The notes under the pieces are model-generated. The model did no database searches. It was not told the DNA's origin and worked only from the letters and a program-made list of their open reading frames with translations. From Acanthacorydalis orientalis (taxonomy: Eukaryota; Arthropoda; Insecta; Megaloptera; Corydalidae), in NCBI GenBank assembly GCA_034766995.1, contig CM068321.1, forward strand, positions 14,506,026 through 14,570,025: a DNA stretch of 64,000 bases, given 5' to 3'. Both the position numbers and the translations under genes were made by a program. Each line of letters begins with the position of its first letter. Within the stretch, counting starts at the first letter, position 1. Shown here piece after piece: positions 47,946-61,793 of this stretch.

Positions 47946-50900
47946 CGTCGTGTATATTTTTTTGATAAGTTTGAATATGACATTAGGGAGTTAATTTTAT
48001 ATTCAGTCAAATAAGAAACCCTATACCATCAAAGAACTTTTATCGGCAGAAATAAGTAATCTTCTTAACCGTACAATAAATTTCGCAAGGTTTGAATTTA
48101 TTAATTTAGAAAACATCTACTTTAATACTTAAAAAAGGCATAAAAAATGAATTTCAAATTTTTAAGTTTGTATTTTAGTTAATATCGCAACGAATAAAAT
48201 ATTTTATTTACAAACGTATATAATGATTAACATGAATATATTTTTTTAATAAGTTTTTCAGTTCCCACTGTATTCTTGTATTTTGAACCAAAAATACTGA
48301 TGTTAGAAGACATTCGATTCATTTAAAAGATTAGTAATAATAAAGCTTAAAAATAAATTCAAATATAATTTACATGCAACATGTAAATTTAATAATTGTA
48401 AAATTTATTTGTTAATGTTATTTTTATGAAAACAATGGAACTTTTGCTAAAAAAAAAATAGATTTCATCCATTATTTTGCTATTCAGCTGAATTGTTTCT
48501 TTAAGAACATTTTGTTAATATGATTTTTTATGTAAAATAATACAAATGTACACTTCACCAAAATAAAAAAATATAAAATACTTTATAATGGATTTCCTTA
48601 TAATAAGTATATAAAACTTTTGTAAAATTATGTAATCAAGTTTCCATCATCAAACATTACTACTGATTGTAAAATCAATGCTTAACTGACTAATGGATAC
48701 AATTGCTACTGCTATACATTTTAATATTTATATGTTTCTTATTAATTGGTATTTATTTGTGAAAATGATATTCACTATTTTATATTATACTCATTAATCA
48801 TTGTTTATATATTTAAATTTTAAAAAAAAATAATTGAGAATGAAATATTAACCCAACAACTCTTTTTACTTTATATAATGAAGTACATGAATTTTTTTCT
48901 TATGCTTTGTTAATGACTTACCATTTTACTTGATTAAAAATATAACAGAAAACTCACCTGAAACAAAAAGAATATTTGTATAAATTGAACATTTAACCGA
49001 ATATTTAATAAAATAATTTATTAAATATATATAATATTAGGGGATAAATTAATATCACACTAATTTGCCTCCATAACTCAAGACTAAAATTCGTAACATA
49101 AAAAAAATGAATAAAATCATACAGAAGTGCAATTTTTGTTAGAATTATTTTTTAATATATAAATATATCTATAAAAATTTTTTAGTACTTTATTTTTTTT
49201 AGTACCATTATAAAATGACAGAAATTTATATTCATTTTTAATTTCACTTCATTTTTATCTACCATAAATTGTTCCTGGAGTAAGAGCAAACAAAATTAAT
49301 ACATTAACATAACTTACGAAACTAGTTTCAAACTAATAATTTATTGGTTAATAGCCTGCCGTGCATACTATTCAACTACATCAGGCTTATACATAATATA
49401 TAGAGAATGGTTTTCATTTAACTTGTCAATATTTATATTTTACATAAACGTACAAGCTTATTTTTAAAAATAAGTACAACAGATATTGATTCAATAGGTA
49501 AATATTGTATTTTACACAATACTAGCAGTTATTTTGATATTTAAAAAAACAATTATTTATAAACACAGGTAAAATTTTTCTTTCATTTTTTTCTTGTTAT
49601 TTTTTTGTTTGATTACTTTATCAAATTATAATCTATGAAAATCTTATAATATATTTTATTATAATGGACAAAAGATATATTTAAATATTCCATGTAACCA
49701 TATTATGATTCTCACGAACAGTACTGGCTAGTTTAAAATATTATAAACTTATATTCAATATGTTTTACAATTATTTTCATTTCTGTTGTACACATAAAAT
49801 TATTATACAAATATCGTATATTTGTAATAAAATTACTGATTTTTTTAAGAATTTCTTTTTATATAATTTGAACTATTTGCTACATATTTTTAGACTAAAA
49901 ACCAAACTGTACATTTACAGCACATTAAAATATTATTAATACATTTTCGTAACGTCAATAATGTTAAAATAATTTTGCAAAAAAAGAAAATAAAAAAAAA
50001 TGAATGAATAATATTAACAATTTGTAGAGAAAGAAAAGATACATTACATTGTGATATTTACTTCCTGACACATTGATTAAATAAACATAAAAAATAGGTT
50101 CTATCTCAACCACCTACTATTTTAATACATATTTTGATTTTATTAAACAAGTTTTATTAAATAGAAATTAGACGATACGTCAATTACAAGCCCGCCTTTT
50201 GAATTCACCAACGCACAAATTGTAATTGAGCTTTAACTGAACGGATATTTTGCAACCTCTTAACTTTCAGACATTAAACGATTGAAATCCCACTGGTGTT
50301 ATAAACGAACACAAATCACAATAATAATGTATATTACAATAATAATATATCGTTCTGATGAACAAATTTAGCACACAGTTAAGATTGCGTAAAAAGAAAG
50401 AATTATTTAAAACTTTAAATAGTGCGTAGTTGTATACATTAAATCTGAGGAACTTACTATAAATGGATCGTTTATTCTCATATAATTGAATTAGACGATT
50501 ACAACTGCAAATAATTTCAGGGTTTATAACCAAACATTCACTATTTTAAAATAAACTGACAATAGAAAAATACATTTCAATCACATATTTTTAAGGTTAT
50601 AATCAGTAATGCACACATTTGACTATTTCACTAATTATTAAGAAAAAATGAGAATAGCACCCTTATAAAACTACAAATAAACAAATGTATTTTATAAAAA
50701 AATATTCTTTCACTTTATTATATGTAATAATATAATTTTAGCAAATAAGTATTTATGACAATATAAAATCAACAGACAAAAACAGAATTTATTTCTTTAA
50801 ACAAAAGAAGATATGAATATACGGTTTAATATGTTTTTACCTGGTATCTTTGACAAGCAGGAAACAATATAACCCACAATTTATTCTTTTATAAATATTA

Positions 50901-51099
50901 CGTAGCTTATATTACAAATAAAACATCATAAGGCGTATAATTTCATTTTAGTTACGTAAATTGACTTCATACTTTAGGTTCAAAATAATAAAAATGAATT
51001 TTAATCGAAAAACAACGCAAAAACAGTATTTGTATGACGTGTACAACATTCAATCCAAAGGTATCTTTCTATGAAACAAATTTAAATTTTACACTATAC

Positions 51100-51102
<3 letters not shown>

Positions 51103-51133
<31 letters not shown>
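51103..51133. repeat. (AT)n microsatellite
   Basis: Pure AT array. Confidence 0.95.
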
Positions 51134-51139
<6 letters not shown>

Positions 51140-51732
51140 TACAAAAACAATAATAATAAATAAATAAACTAAATAAAGAATTACATTCAATATTGAAGCT
51201 ATGTAGTATCATTGGAAAAACTATCAATAATTATCATTGAACACATAAAAATCACGAATTTAAAATTAGTTCTAAAAATGTCGAAATCGTGATAGAAAAC
51301 AATTACGTTATAGTCTAAAAAACAATTGAGACGATGTCGTATTTAATTTTTTAACAATTTTCAATGTCACAATAAGTAATTAGTTCACAATCATACATTT
51401 ACGTTGAACTGTTTGAAACAAAATAGGTTTTTTTAAATCAGAAAATGTGTACATTAGTGATAAACATAAGTTTTGTATACACAAGCATAGAAGTATTTAT
51501 TATATGTAAAAGATAATGTTTTATTTTATTCTTTACATTATTTCATTTCTAATATAATATCAAATTAATTGAAACAAAATATTATAATATGTGTAGAATG
51601 CGAATTTTGAAATTCAAATCTTAATTTTCTCCTAATGTACAGTTAAGTTTATATTGTTTTTAATTAATTAGAAAGGTTGGATATAATTATTGCTGAGAGT
51701 AATTACAATGTGATATCGTATTAATGTGTGTA

Positions 51733-51735
<3 letters not shown>

Positions 51736-51783
<48 letters not shown>
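51736..51783. repeat. (TA)n microsatellite
   Basis: Pure TA array. Confidence 0.95.
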
Positions 51784-51788
<5 letters not shown>

Positions 51789-52567
51789 AAGACATGTCAG
51801 AAATTTAAGTGTACTTAAGCACAAAAACGTTCATTACTGTACAATGTTACTAGATATCACTGTGACACACGAGCATTTGCTTCACTTACCATCAAGTGTT
51901 GAAATAACTAACAATCGGGGTTATACGCTCGTCTTTCAGACTACGAACATTGAAGAGATATATAGCCTTTTAGTGGAATCCGAGAAATGAAGTGATCTAA
52001 GACATTTATTTAGTTTATAGTGTAACTATTTGGGTGTTTGTTTAACAAATGAGCAATTCAGTTCTTGCAGGAACGCCTATTGGATTTGCAAACACTTCGG
52101 CTTTCTAAACGTAATCATTTTTTTTCATAATAAATGATCTTCCTTCAGAGACGATTAAATTATAATTAAAAAAGGGAAACAATATCAGATAAATCGATCT
52201 TTCAGTCATTCAAATGAATGACTCTAATGACATATCTATCCATTATTCATCGCCTACGCTATTTTAAATAATAAAAGAGATTTAATTGTATACAAAAATG
52301 GTAACGATACTCCATTATCATTTTTTAATTCAATCTGTCAATCAATATGGTCGGATATAAACAGTACTATTTAATACCGCTCTACGGGGTTGAATAAATA
52401 ATGGAATTTAAAAACACATACTTATTTTTTTAAAAAATGCAGGTGTTTTGTTGTATTTTATATACGAGTATGTTGTATTTTTGTTTCGAATATAACATTC
52501 TACGTTGAATTGGATTGATACAACTAATAATATAAATAAAACATCAAAAATTATTGTTATATACGTG

Positions 52568-52593
52568 TATATATATATATATATATATATATA
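52568..52593. repeat. (TA)n microsatellite
   Basis: About 13 TA units. Confidence 0.9.
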
Positions 52594-53824
52594 GTTCAAG
52601 AATTAAAATAAAAACAGGTCTAATACTCACAGTATTATAAATAATATATAATGTTGAGATAAAACATTAATATTTGCTAGTCACTTTTAGCTAAGCAAGT
52701 TTTTATTCATATAACCATTTCTTGGAAACAATCTGAACATACCAGATAATTTTTGCATAAATGTTCTAAATATTTATTGTTGAACATATCATCTAAACCA
52801 AGTCTTTTGCATATATTTGTCCATAATTTGCAGCTGCCAATAATTTAATTAATAACATTAGTGTTAATCTAATTAATAACTACTAAAATTTAAAAATATA
52901 ATACTGTCAAAGTGAAATGATAATATGATAAACTTCGCCACACTACATTATATTTTTTAAATCCGAGTTCATTCTAGCAATCTTTATATTTATATAAATA
53001 TAGTTAACCGTAGGGTCATATCAATTCAAACCAATAAAGGCGCTAATATTGTATATAGACGATTTTATGTGAAAGATTCTAGAATTAATATTCTGGCATA
53101 ATATATGGTATTTGTAACAAGTAACTAAAAATAAGTTTTCTTTGTGCGTAACATATTTTTATAAAAATTGAGACTTGTGTTTTTATTCTTAAAAGAATGT
53201 AATAACATTCAAAATATATCTAAAACAATTCACAAGTTTACTATTTCATAATGGTGATTCTTATATCAACTTTTTATAATATAATGATGAATTTATGATA
53301 TATTTTAATGAAAATAATCAAATTTAAATAAATGATAAAAAAAATTACAAACTAATATACTTTTTAAAACAGTATTCAATTGTATATATTATTAATTGCT
53401 TCAGCACTTATCTTAATTAATATAAAAAAATAAGACCATCTTTTTTAACAAAACCCGATTATCATTAACCGTTTAAACATATCAGCAAAAAAATATGGCA
53501 TCAAAAAACAACAAATTATATGAAAAGACGCATCTTAATTAGTCACTGAAAAATTGTAACGAGCGATTTTTAAAAGAATGAAATAATTAAAACGTGACAT
53601 AAAGTTGTATATGCTATTTTGAGAAGTCTCTTGAAATTAATTGAGTTGGTGGAAAATTTTTGTTCCAATTAAATTCAAATTGTTTCAGTTCAATTGATTA
53701 TTCAAAATTCGTAATGGTAAATGAATTAAAATTCAAATTATCAGAGTGGTAGAATTGCTTGCTAAAAGTCAATTTTATAACATTTCCATCTTGAATCAGG
53801 TACACGTAAGTGCTATCAGTTGAT

Positions 53825-53977
53825 ATGATTCGTGTTAGAATATTAGTTGGAATCGTTTCTTATATTTTTTTTATACGTATAATTCTTTTCGTCGTTTCCT
53901 CGCAGAGTTCTTCATTTAATGAGGAAACACTTTCGTGTCAAGTAACGGACAAGATAAATGAGTTTGTATCTTGTTAG
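53825..53977 (+). CDS. Candidate 50-aa peptide with signal-peptide-like N-terminus
   Basis: An ATG at 53825 opens a 50-codon frame ending TAG at 53975-53977, with an in-frame stop upstream. Residues 1-26 form a basic start (MIRVR) followed by a long hydrophobic segment ending FVVSS, a plausible signal-peptide core and cleavage region although it contains one internal Arg. The remaining 24 residues are polar with two Cys (LSCQ and the terminal VSC). A pyrimidine-rich acceptor-like GTTTCCTCGCAG and a donor-like GTAACG after the SCQ codons lie inside the frame, so the coding part may be spliced. An AATAAA occurs about 170 nt downstream (~54149). T-rich DNA readily yields hydrophobic frames by chance, so support is weak. 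No family is recognised. Confidence 0.15.
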   Translation: MIRVRILVGIVSYIFFIRIILFVVSSQSSSFNEETLSCQVTDKINEFVSC

Positions 53978-54977
53978 TCTTGAATATTTTACAATAATAA
54001 TTATGTAAATATTCGTTTTGGAATAATATTTGACTGAAATAGCATAAAGAAGCCACCGAAAAACAAATACGGAACAAAATATAATAAATTAGCGTTTTTG
54101 ATGGAACAAAAATGTTTGAGACGGTAAATTTTGATTGTTTTTGAAATTTAATAAAAAATATTTTAGAATATTTTATTATATAAACAGTACAAAATATAAG
54201 TTTATTTATTAATTATTTTATTAATTTTTATTACAGTTCCATTCCCTAACAGTGTTGTCTACCAACATTTACACTGATCTATAATCAGCATAAAATTTAA
54301 ATTATGAACAAATCATAATTTACAAATCTCCTACTCAATCTAATAATTTCAACAAATTTATGAAGCTTCAAATGTTAACGGAACAAGTATTTTCCATTTG
54401 AATAATTCTTTCGTTCTTAAGTATATGATTACTATACTAAAAAAATAACCTATATAGTACCCCTTTTCATAAAAATACATTTTATTCGCCTAATTATATT
54501 CTATCTGATATTTCCTTTATAACAAAAAATATTCAATATGAATAAAATATTAGTCAAGTAAAGGCATACATAGAACTATAAAAACTTTTTTGAACATCAA
54601 ATAAATATTTTTTCATGGTAAAATAATATAATGGTAATGAAACTTATTATATTAAATAATTAAAAAAGACAGTAAATAAAATATATTCCCTTAACATATT
54701 TTATCTTTTTTCCCAAAATTGATTAGTCAATCATATTTTAAAAATAATTTACTGTTGGTCTTTGTGTATAATTGTGTGGCGTTCCATTCACACCAACAAA
54801 ATATAGAATAATTAAAGATAATAATTAAATATCAATCAATTATTAATGAATTTATTTTAAAAGGATAAAATCATTTAGTAAACAACAGTAACATTTTTAT
54901 TAATTGTTGACGTGTACTAAAAATTAACTATTAATAGAAGAATAATTATTACTATTTTCTCAATATAAGTTACCTGT

Positions 54978-54979
54978 AT

Positions 54980-55015
<36 letters not shown>
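54978..55015. repeat. (TA)n(GTAT)n
   Basis: A TA array runs into two to three GTAT units. Confidence 0.9.
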
Positions 55016-55016
<1 letters not shown>

Positions 55017-55318
55017 CACTACAAAAATCTATTTAGACATTATCTGGCCTGAATTGAGTTCGTATAATAATATTTGTATATCCATCTTAATTTACTTACC
55101 TGTTCTACAAATATATCATTTTGACAGAATAAATATTATTATAGAAATCATGACAATGCGTATAGTATTGATCGATGGAACCAGTTTTTCCAATATTTTA
55201 CTCGATACTAATTCCAAATATAACACATTTTGTACTTATTTTGTATCAAATACACGCATTAACTGAAAAATGGTATTATGTTTTGTAATATTTACACATT
55301 TCCATTACTTCATATATA

Positions 55319-55329
55319 CACACACATAC

Positions 55330-55367
<38 letters not shown>
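55319..55367. repeat. (CA)n(TA)n compound microsatellite
   Basis: A CA tract with TACA interruptions, then about 12 TA units. Confidence 0.95.
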
Positions 55368-55399
55368 GCATTCACATACTCAATTATGTGTGTTTGCAT

Positions 55400-55457
55400 A
55401 TGTGTATGTATATATGTATATATGAATGTATGTATGTATATATGTATATACATATAT

Positions 55458-55524
<67 letters not shown>

Positions 55525-55542
55525 GAGAGAGAGAAAGAGAGC
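55400..55542. repeat. (GTAT)n, (TA)n and (GA)n complex
   Basis: Interspersed GTAT/TATG units (55400-55463), a pure TA array (55464-55524) and a GA tract to 55542. Confidence 0.95.
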
Positions 55543-56724
55543 GATTGGTAAACAAGTATGTTTATATTTATATACATACTTATTTTGACGGATATACGTT
55601 TTATAATTAGTAACTCTACTTTTGCATATAAAATTATTAAAATCAAGTAGTAAAGTTTTCTTGGAAATAAATTATTGAAATAAAAAAAAACTATAATTTC
55701 CTGAATGAATATAGAATTGTTGCATAATAATAACGATATCAAGAAGAAGCTATCATCTTTATTAGAAATCGTTGCAGTAGACAAATATTCCTTATTACTT
55801 CGTTGATAATAATAGCATTGTTATTGAAAATAAGAAATATGGAAGATAATAAGAATATTAAAACAAAGACCAGAGATACATATTGCAATAATGTACGATA
55901 GCCACAAAAATTGAACATTATATTTGCATATTTTTCGATATTTGTAAATTTTAAAAAGGTCACTATTAACTACTGACGCTCAAAACGTAGCTCTCGAGCA
56001 AGGTGTGGCTCATGTAATTATTTTAAGTTACTCGAGAGAGTTATTAATTTTAAGTTACACGCATGACACTGCCTGTAAGTTTATATATACTCGAGTATAA
56101 CGAACTGCCAAATGGCATGAAATGTCAGAATTCCCATTGAGTAGTTAAATAATAAATTTTACTTTTTTATCCACATGTAGGAAATTATATAACGCAAAAA
56201 AATTTCACATCCAAATGATTTAATCAGTTCAGAAATTGGATATTTTTCTTTTGGAAACTTTGCATGATTTGTTGTTTGAAAAATTTAAATCTTGATAATT
56301 TGAAAATCATTATTTACTGCTAATAAGTTTAAATATATTGTCGTTCACGTATATACTACAACTAAACTTTACTACAAAAAGCTGAGTAATACAATAAACA
56401 GATTTCATACTTATTTTCTACAAAAAGTCCTTTAAAAATTTGTTTAATATAATTCTTCATATTTTCTATACATAAAAACCACTTAACAAGACTTTCAGTT
56501 TACTATAAAAACGAATAGCTGTAAATGACATATGAAGTTTTAAAATAAGGAATAAACGAGGGAAAAAGATATCTATAACTGTTTTTTTTTTTTGTGTGTG
56601 AAAGGAAATGAAGAGAGAATTATTGTCAATGTTGTTTCTTGCAAATGTCAATTTTGTTTAAATTATTCTATTATAACTACATCATTGTTATTACATACAG
56701 GAATAGGAATTATATATTTTTTAG

Positions 56725-56742
56725 TTTTTTTTTTTTTTTTTT
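56725..56742 (-). repeat. 18-nt poly(A) tract (minus strand)
   Basis: Eighteen uninterrupted T on the plus strand directly follow, on the minus strand, a GC-richer segment ending GCTGCGGTTTTAC. A genomic A-tail after a compositionally distinct segment is what a SINE, LINE or processed transcript insertion leaves. I could not identify target-site duplications or the 5' end. Confidence 0.5.
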
Positions 56743-56815
56743 GTAAAACCGCAGCACAACCGCATGTCTGATTATCCAGACACTGCTAAGTCCATCGATT
56801 CAAAATCGCTTGGAT

Positions 56816-56956
56816 TCATTGACACGATTTCGATACTCTCACGATTGTGCTGATACAGTCATTAAGGTCATCAGTCATAGTCGCCACGTCCTGTAGTGTT
56901 CGCGTTGTCTGTTGAACTCTAATAAACTGGTAGAATAGCCCACCACCATCATCCAT
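56816..56956 (-). CDS. 46-codon ORF or terminal exon upstream of a genomic poly(A)
   Basis: On the minus strand an ATG at 56954-56956 opens a 46-codon frame ending in TGA at 56816-56818. The product starts MDDGGG and contains a helix-like stretch (TLQDVATMTDDLNDCISTI) with hydrophobic residues at roughly heptad spacing. Composition is balanced and not the Ile/Tyr/Lys bias of random AT-rich frames here. A pyrimidine-rich CTATTCTACCAG could be a splice acceptor inside the frame, so it may also be an exon that starts at Phe-Ile-Arg-Val. About 75 nt after the stop there is an 18-nt poly(A) on this strand (56725-56742) with no AATAAA before it, which suggests a retroposed copy or the 3' end of a non-LTR element. 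I do not recognise the protein. The start lies in a small (CATC)-rich tract. Confidence 0.25.
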   Translation of the reverse strand: MDDGGGLFYQFIRVQQTTRTLQDVATMTDDLNDCISTIVRVSKSCQ

Positions 56957-56983
56957 CCACAATCATTCATCAGCTTATACATA

Positions 56984-57015
56984 TATCTATCTATACATCT
57001 ATCTGTCTGTCTATT
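56984..57015. repeat. (TCTA)n(TCTG)n tetranucleotide tract
   Basis: Imperfect TCTA and TCTG units with a TACA interruption. Confidence 0.85.
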
Positions 57016-57548
57016 TATCCGTACACGTTTGCACAATCGATTCAATCAATTTTGGTTACGACAACAATTGTTACTTTACACCCCCTATAGCCAATGATCA
57101 AATACCCAACAGCGATGGTTTCGCTGAAACTACCATGATTGGTGTGTAATGAATGGTTTTCTGGTTTAGAAACGGCGATTGCAGATAATATATCGACATT
57201 GTTAAAGTTTAATGAACAAAATCTGATTATAGAGCGTTTAAACTGTTTAATTATAAAAAAAAATCCATTCCTCTTTTTAGTAGTATGAGTGTAAATTATA
57301 TCACTGCTTCTAACCCGTTAATAGCATTGTTTGTATTTCAGTGTGCTCTATTGATTAGTTGATCTAATCATTATGCTTTTACGTAACAAAATAATATTCA
57401 TTATGTACAAATGCAAATATAAAATAATGAATGTTTTTTGTCCGGCTATTTCGAGTTTTCATTTTCATGCATGAATAGTTTAGTACAGTATATACAAATC
57501 GTATCGATATGTTCATTTGAATCTGTTATATTACACAGATGTATAAAT

Positions 57549-57574
57549 GTGTATGTGTGTGTGTGTATATATAC
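57549..57574. repeat. (GT)n with short TA
   Basis: GTGTATGTGTGTGTG then TATATATA and ACACG. Confidence 0.85.
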
Positions 57575-58188
57575 ACGAGCGTACTAGTTAATTATTCGCA
57601 ATAAAACCTGATAACAAAAAATAGTACTTATTTTTGTTATTCCACAATTATGAATTTGATTATCTTCAACTAAAAAAATTAATATTGGGTATTTTTATTG
57701 CAAATAACTCAGTACTGTAAACAACATTTGTTTTTTTCTTTTTAATACTTAATTATAAATCATATCGATCTAACAGAATATATCTTAATTGTTAATTCTA
57801 TTTTCATTCTTGCAAACATATTTATTAAAAAGTTTTTTTATAGGAACGAATTAATGAAACACAAAAAAATCGAATTTAGTAACAAAAAATAATAATGTAC
57901 TGAATACTATGTACATAAGTTCTGTAAATTTTGTTTTACGGAATGAAAATCAAATAGTTTCAAAATTATAGTACCTAAACACTCTGTTAAAATATATTTA
58001 TTATTTATCAATACTAATGTAAAAAAACTATAATACATAATAATTCTAGTAGACACTACATTTTGGAATTGTCATTGATAAAATCAAATGTTATGTCAAT
58101 ATTTACAATATCATAAGGAGTGCTTTATATTTATTAAACTTTTAAAATAATGCATAAATCTGGTACTTGAGTTTGCTGCTCTTTTTTA

Positions 58189-58225
<37 letters not shown>

Positions 58226-58240
58226 AAGAGAGAGAGAGAG
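58189..58240. repeat. Self-complementary (CT)n(TA)n(AG)n
   Basis: A CT tract, about ten TA units and an AG tract in mirror order, so the whole array can fold into a hairpin. Confidence 0.95.
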
Positions 58241-59070
58241 GGACAATAAGATAATAAACAGTTAAAGTTATTGATGTCATATACATATATTTTTTATTGT
58301 TAAATTTTCAAATAAATTGTATATATGATAAATATAATAAATGGTTTTCATAAATTAATTTTTTACTCAATCCACATGTCACACATTTTTTTTTTCAACT
58401 AACCAACCAAGAAACAAACATTTTTTACCTTAGCACTCTAAAGATGGTATCGTCATCGAAATCCGAAATCATAAGCGACAACCATGTCACCAGCAATTAC
58501 TTACTGAACATTTTTTAATTAGAACAATTTTTGTGGTTAGTAGGTGAGTAAAAAATTAATTTATACAAGTGAATTTAGCTATAGTGATAAAACTGTATTG
58601 TGGTATATGAAACAAAGTTTATAAATCCACAATAAATAAAAAAAAACTAATAAATACAGTCTGTACATTATACTAATTGAACTTTTTTATATAATTTACT
58701 GTATAGAGATTTAAAAAATAAATATTGGTATAATAACCAATTGACTAGAAATCACAATCAAAAATTTAAATTTTTTTCTTTTTTATAATATTACGAAAGT
58801 TCGGTCAATTTACATATTTTATTATTATATTATGTCAAATTCGGCTTAATATCAAATTATTGTATACAACATTTAAACTGCACAAAAAAAAAAATTAAAA
58901 GAATATCAAAATACTATATACCTTAAATTATTGAGTAGATAAAATACAGTGCTTCTACTGTACCTATAGTTAAATCACTTTTGGACAATGATCTTAGTTT
59001 TTCTTGTCACTATAAAAATACAATTTTGGAAATACTACTATCATGTACACATATCGAAAAAAATGTATTA

Positions 59071-59172
<102 letters not shown>

Positions 59173-59872
59173 GAACAATAATATGATATTCATAACTATT
59201 ACTATAAATAACTGAGAATTGAGAGCATATAACAATATCTACTTGAAAAGATTTATTTTAATTGTGTAGATTTTTCCCTGAAAGACATATTACGTATAGA
59301 GGAGAATAATATAGTTATTCACTGCATTATAATGCTTAATATATTGCACTATCATGTATTATAATGCATTATGTTGCTATAAATAGTACTTCATCAACAT
59401 ACAAACAAATAAACATGCATGTGTATGAAAATAAAAACTAAATCAATCTCTATGTTACGGTGAAACTAAAGATTCAAATAAAAAATGACCGTGACGTAAG
59501 CATCGATTCTCTACACAAATAAATTATAACATCCGTGCTCGTGTATACGACTGTAACAATGATATTCTAGCATCTACAATATACCGATATAAAAGAAAAG
59601 TAACTTTAGGTTACTTAGTTTCCCCGTGCATTCAACCTTATTTTCAAGGGAAAAAATGTTTACATACTATAAACATTGGGCTGTTCTCTATGCAGCTACT
59701 CAGTACCCACGAGTCCCTAAAGCATTGTTCTATTTTTACTTTATAGACTGCATAAATTACTACTACTTTATACACACACACACATATTTTTCTTTCTCCA
59801 CCACGTTTTTTTTTTACTTTCGTTCACTTCTATGACGAGTGGTTGGTTCACATACACACATGTATTCATGCA

Positions 59873-59876
<4 letters not shown>

Positions 59877-59903
<27 letters not shown>
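59877..59903. repeat. (TA)n microsatellite
   Basis: About 13 TA units. Confidence 0.9.
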
Positions 59904-61526
59904 GTATAAATGTGTGTATAGCCATCCATAGGCGTATCCTCAATGCACATACAGTGAATTGTAATAAAAATAAATTTTCTAGAGTTATTTTCTGTTCCTG
60001 TCTTGTTTGTAATGTCCATAGAAAAAATGTGATCATGTACTTTTTCACTGTTTTTACCGAAGCATAGTTTATTACAGTTTCAGAATTCGTGGTGTTTTAT
60101 TGTATTTTAAATGTATCTGTTAAGGATGTTACGTACTTTTTATTTGTTGTTTATCTATATGATCGGTAATATGTATTCCACATGTGAAAGTAACGTTTAA
60201 ACTGACATTTAGTACAATGTATTTCCATACAAGATTTAATCTCATTATACAACTAAACATATGCATACTATATTAGACTTTTTATGTACTGTACAGAATG
60301 AAATTCTATTATATTTCCTCACACAATTCAATAATCCACTCTGAATATTTATGTCATGTTGTTGTATACATTAAGATTATGCCTTACAATTTCTAAACGT
60401 AATATTTTTGAAACTAATTTGATTTATTATCAGAGATAAGGTTCAATTAACTCAATACAAATTTACAACCATGAACTGAATAATTTATATCGATCCAATT
60501 CAATCTTAATAATTATTAATATTTAAATAATTATTAATTCTATCTAGTTTAGACTTCATTTTCAACTATTTCATTCAATCGTAACATTATATGGTCATTC
60601 ACAATTCCGTTTTTGAATATTTTAAGTCATCATTTATATTATCAAATCTTGAAAAATTTTAAGATGTAAATTTTTATATTTACTTGAATCAAAAATTTTC
60701 AACACTTGATTATTGCATTTTTAATTATTACTTATGCGCATTTATAATCTCTTTTGATCAAAAAGAATGTTCGTAATTTGTAAAGAATGGAACAATTTAT
60801 TTATAAAACTGTTTTTATTTTTAATTTATTTACAGATAAATTTCTAAATACAGAATTGTGTTTTCAATTACAATCTATTATCTTTAAATATAACGCTATC
60901 TAGAAAAATCACAAGAATCTCTTTCATATTGTTATTTTTACTGCGGTTATAAAAATTGTCTACAAAAAATTAAAAACCCCAGAAAGTACTCATAAAAAGA
61001 ACACTCGCTTATGACATTTATACGATTTACACTTGCACTGTAATTGAAATCTAGTGAACTTTACGACTATACAGAAACCTAACATACCATGTACGGAAAT
61101 CTGATATTTCCTACCTCACCGAATATTTAAAATATAAATTGATGCGTTGAATAGATAACACGTTTAAAAAATGAATAAAAAATTCTTTTTTACATACATT
61201 CATAAAGAGTTATATTCATTCGTGATACGACAGTCAAACAACCGCATATTAAAATATCACAAAACATATAAATAAACCATAAAATATATATTTAAGAAAA
61301 ATAATTAGAGCACGAAATAATTCCAAACGAAATAATTAATCAAAAGTTGCAAAACACGACATCCGAATAAATACATTAGAAGGTCTATAATTAAATTGTG
61401 AAATTTTTAAATAATCGATGAAAATCTCACCTTGAAAATATTATGATTTAGTGAATATTTCAGATGTAATACTTAAGAATTATTTAAATTTATAAGAATA
61501 GTAATATTAGTCGAATTGTATGTATA

Positions 61527-61529
<3 letters not shown>

Positions 61530-61584
<55 letters not shown>
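61530..61584. repeat. (TA)n microsatellite
   Basis: Pure TA array. Confidence 0.95.
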
Positions 61585-61588
<4 letters not shown>

Positions 61589-61736
61589 CACGTGTGTATA
61601 TAAATATTGTTATTTTTAAATCACAATACGGTATATAAACGCAATTAAAATTAATTAGCAATTAAATTCTAAATGAGCATATAATGAAAAGTAATTTATA
61701 TCACTTTTTCATAAACTGAATAATTTTTATCACTCA

Positions 61737-61788
<52 letters not shown>
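61737..61788. repeat. (CT)n(TA)n compound microsatellite
   Basis: About 13 CT units and about 13 TA units. Confidence 0.95.

Positions 61789-61793
<5 letters not shown>

Larger units (their letters stand above)
45582..51102. other. TA-array-poor stretch
   Basis: Contains the half-site cluster, the twin hairpins and the 47.4-47.95 kb island. 48.0-51.1 kb is featureless AT-rich DNA. Confidence 0.55.
51134..53824. other. AT-rich non-coding stretch
   Basis: Two TA arrays. No gene seen. Confidence 0.6.
53978..56724. other. AT-rich non-coding stretch
   Basis: Contains microsatellites at 55.0-55.5 kb. CTCGAG-bearing DNA around 55.99-56.10 kb has no convincing frame. Confidence 0.6.

Noticed and set aside
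55278..55784. Frames of 80-134 codons on both strands
   Set aside because: They are made largely of TA, CA and GTAT microsatellite translated as Tyr-Ile-His-Thr repeats.
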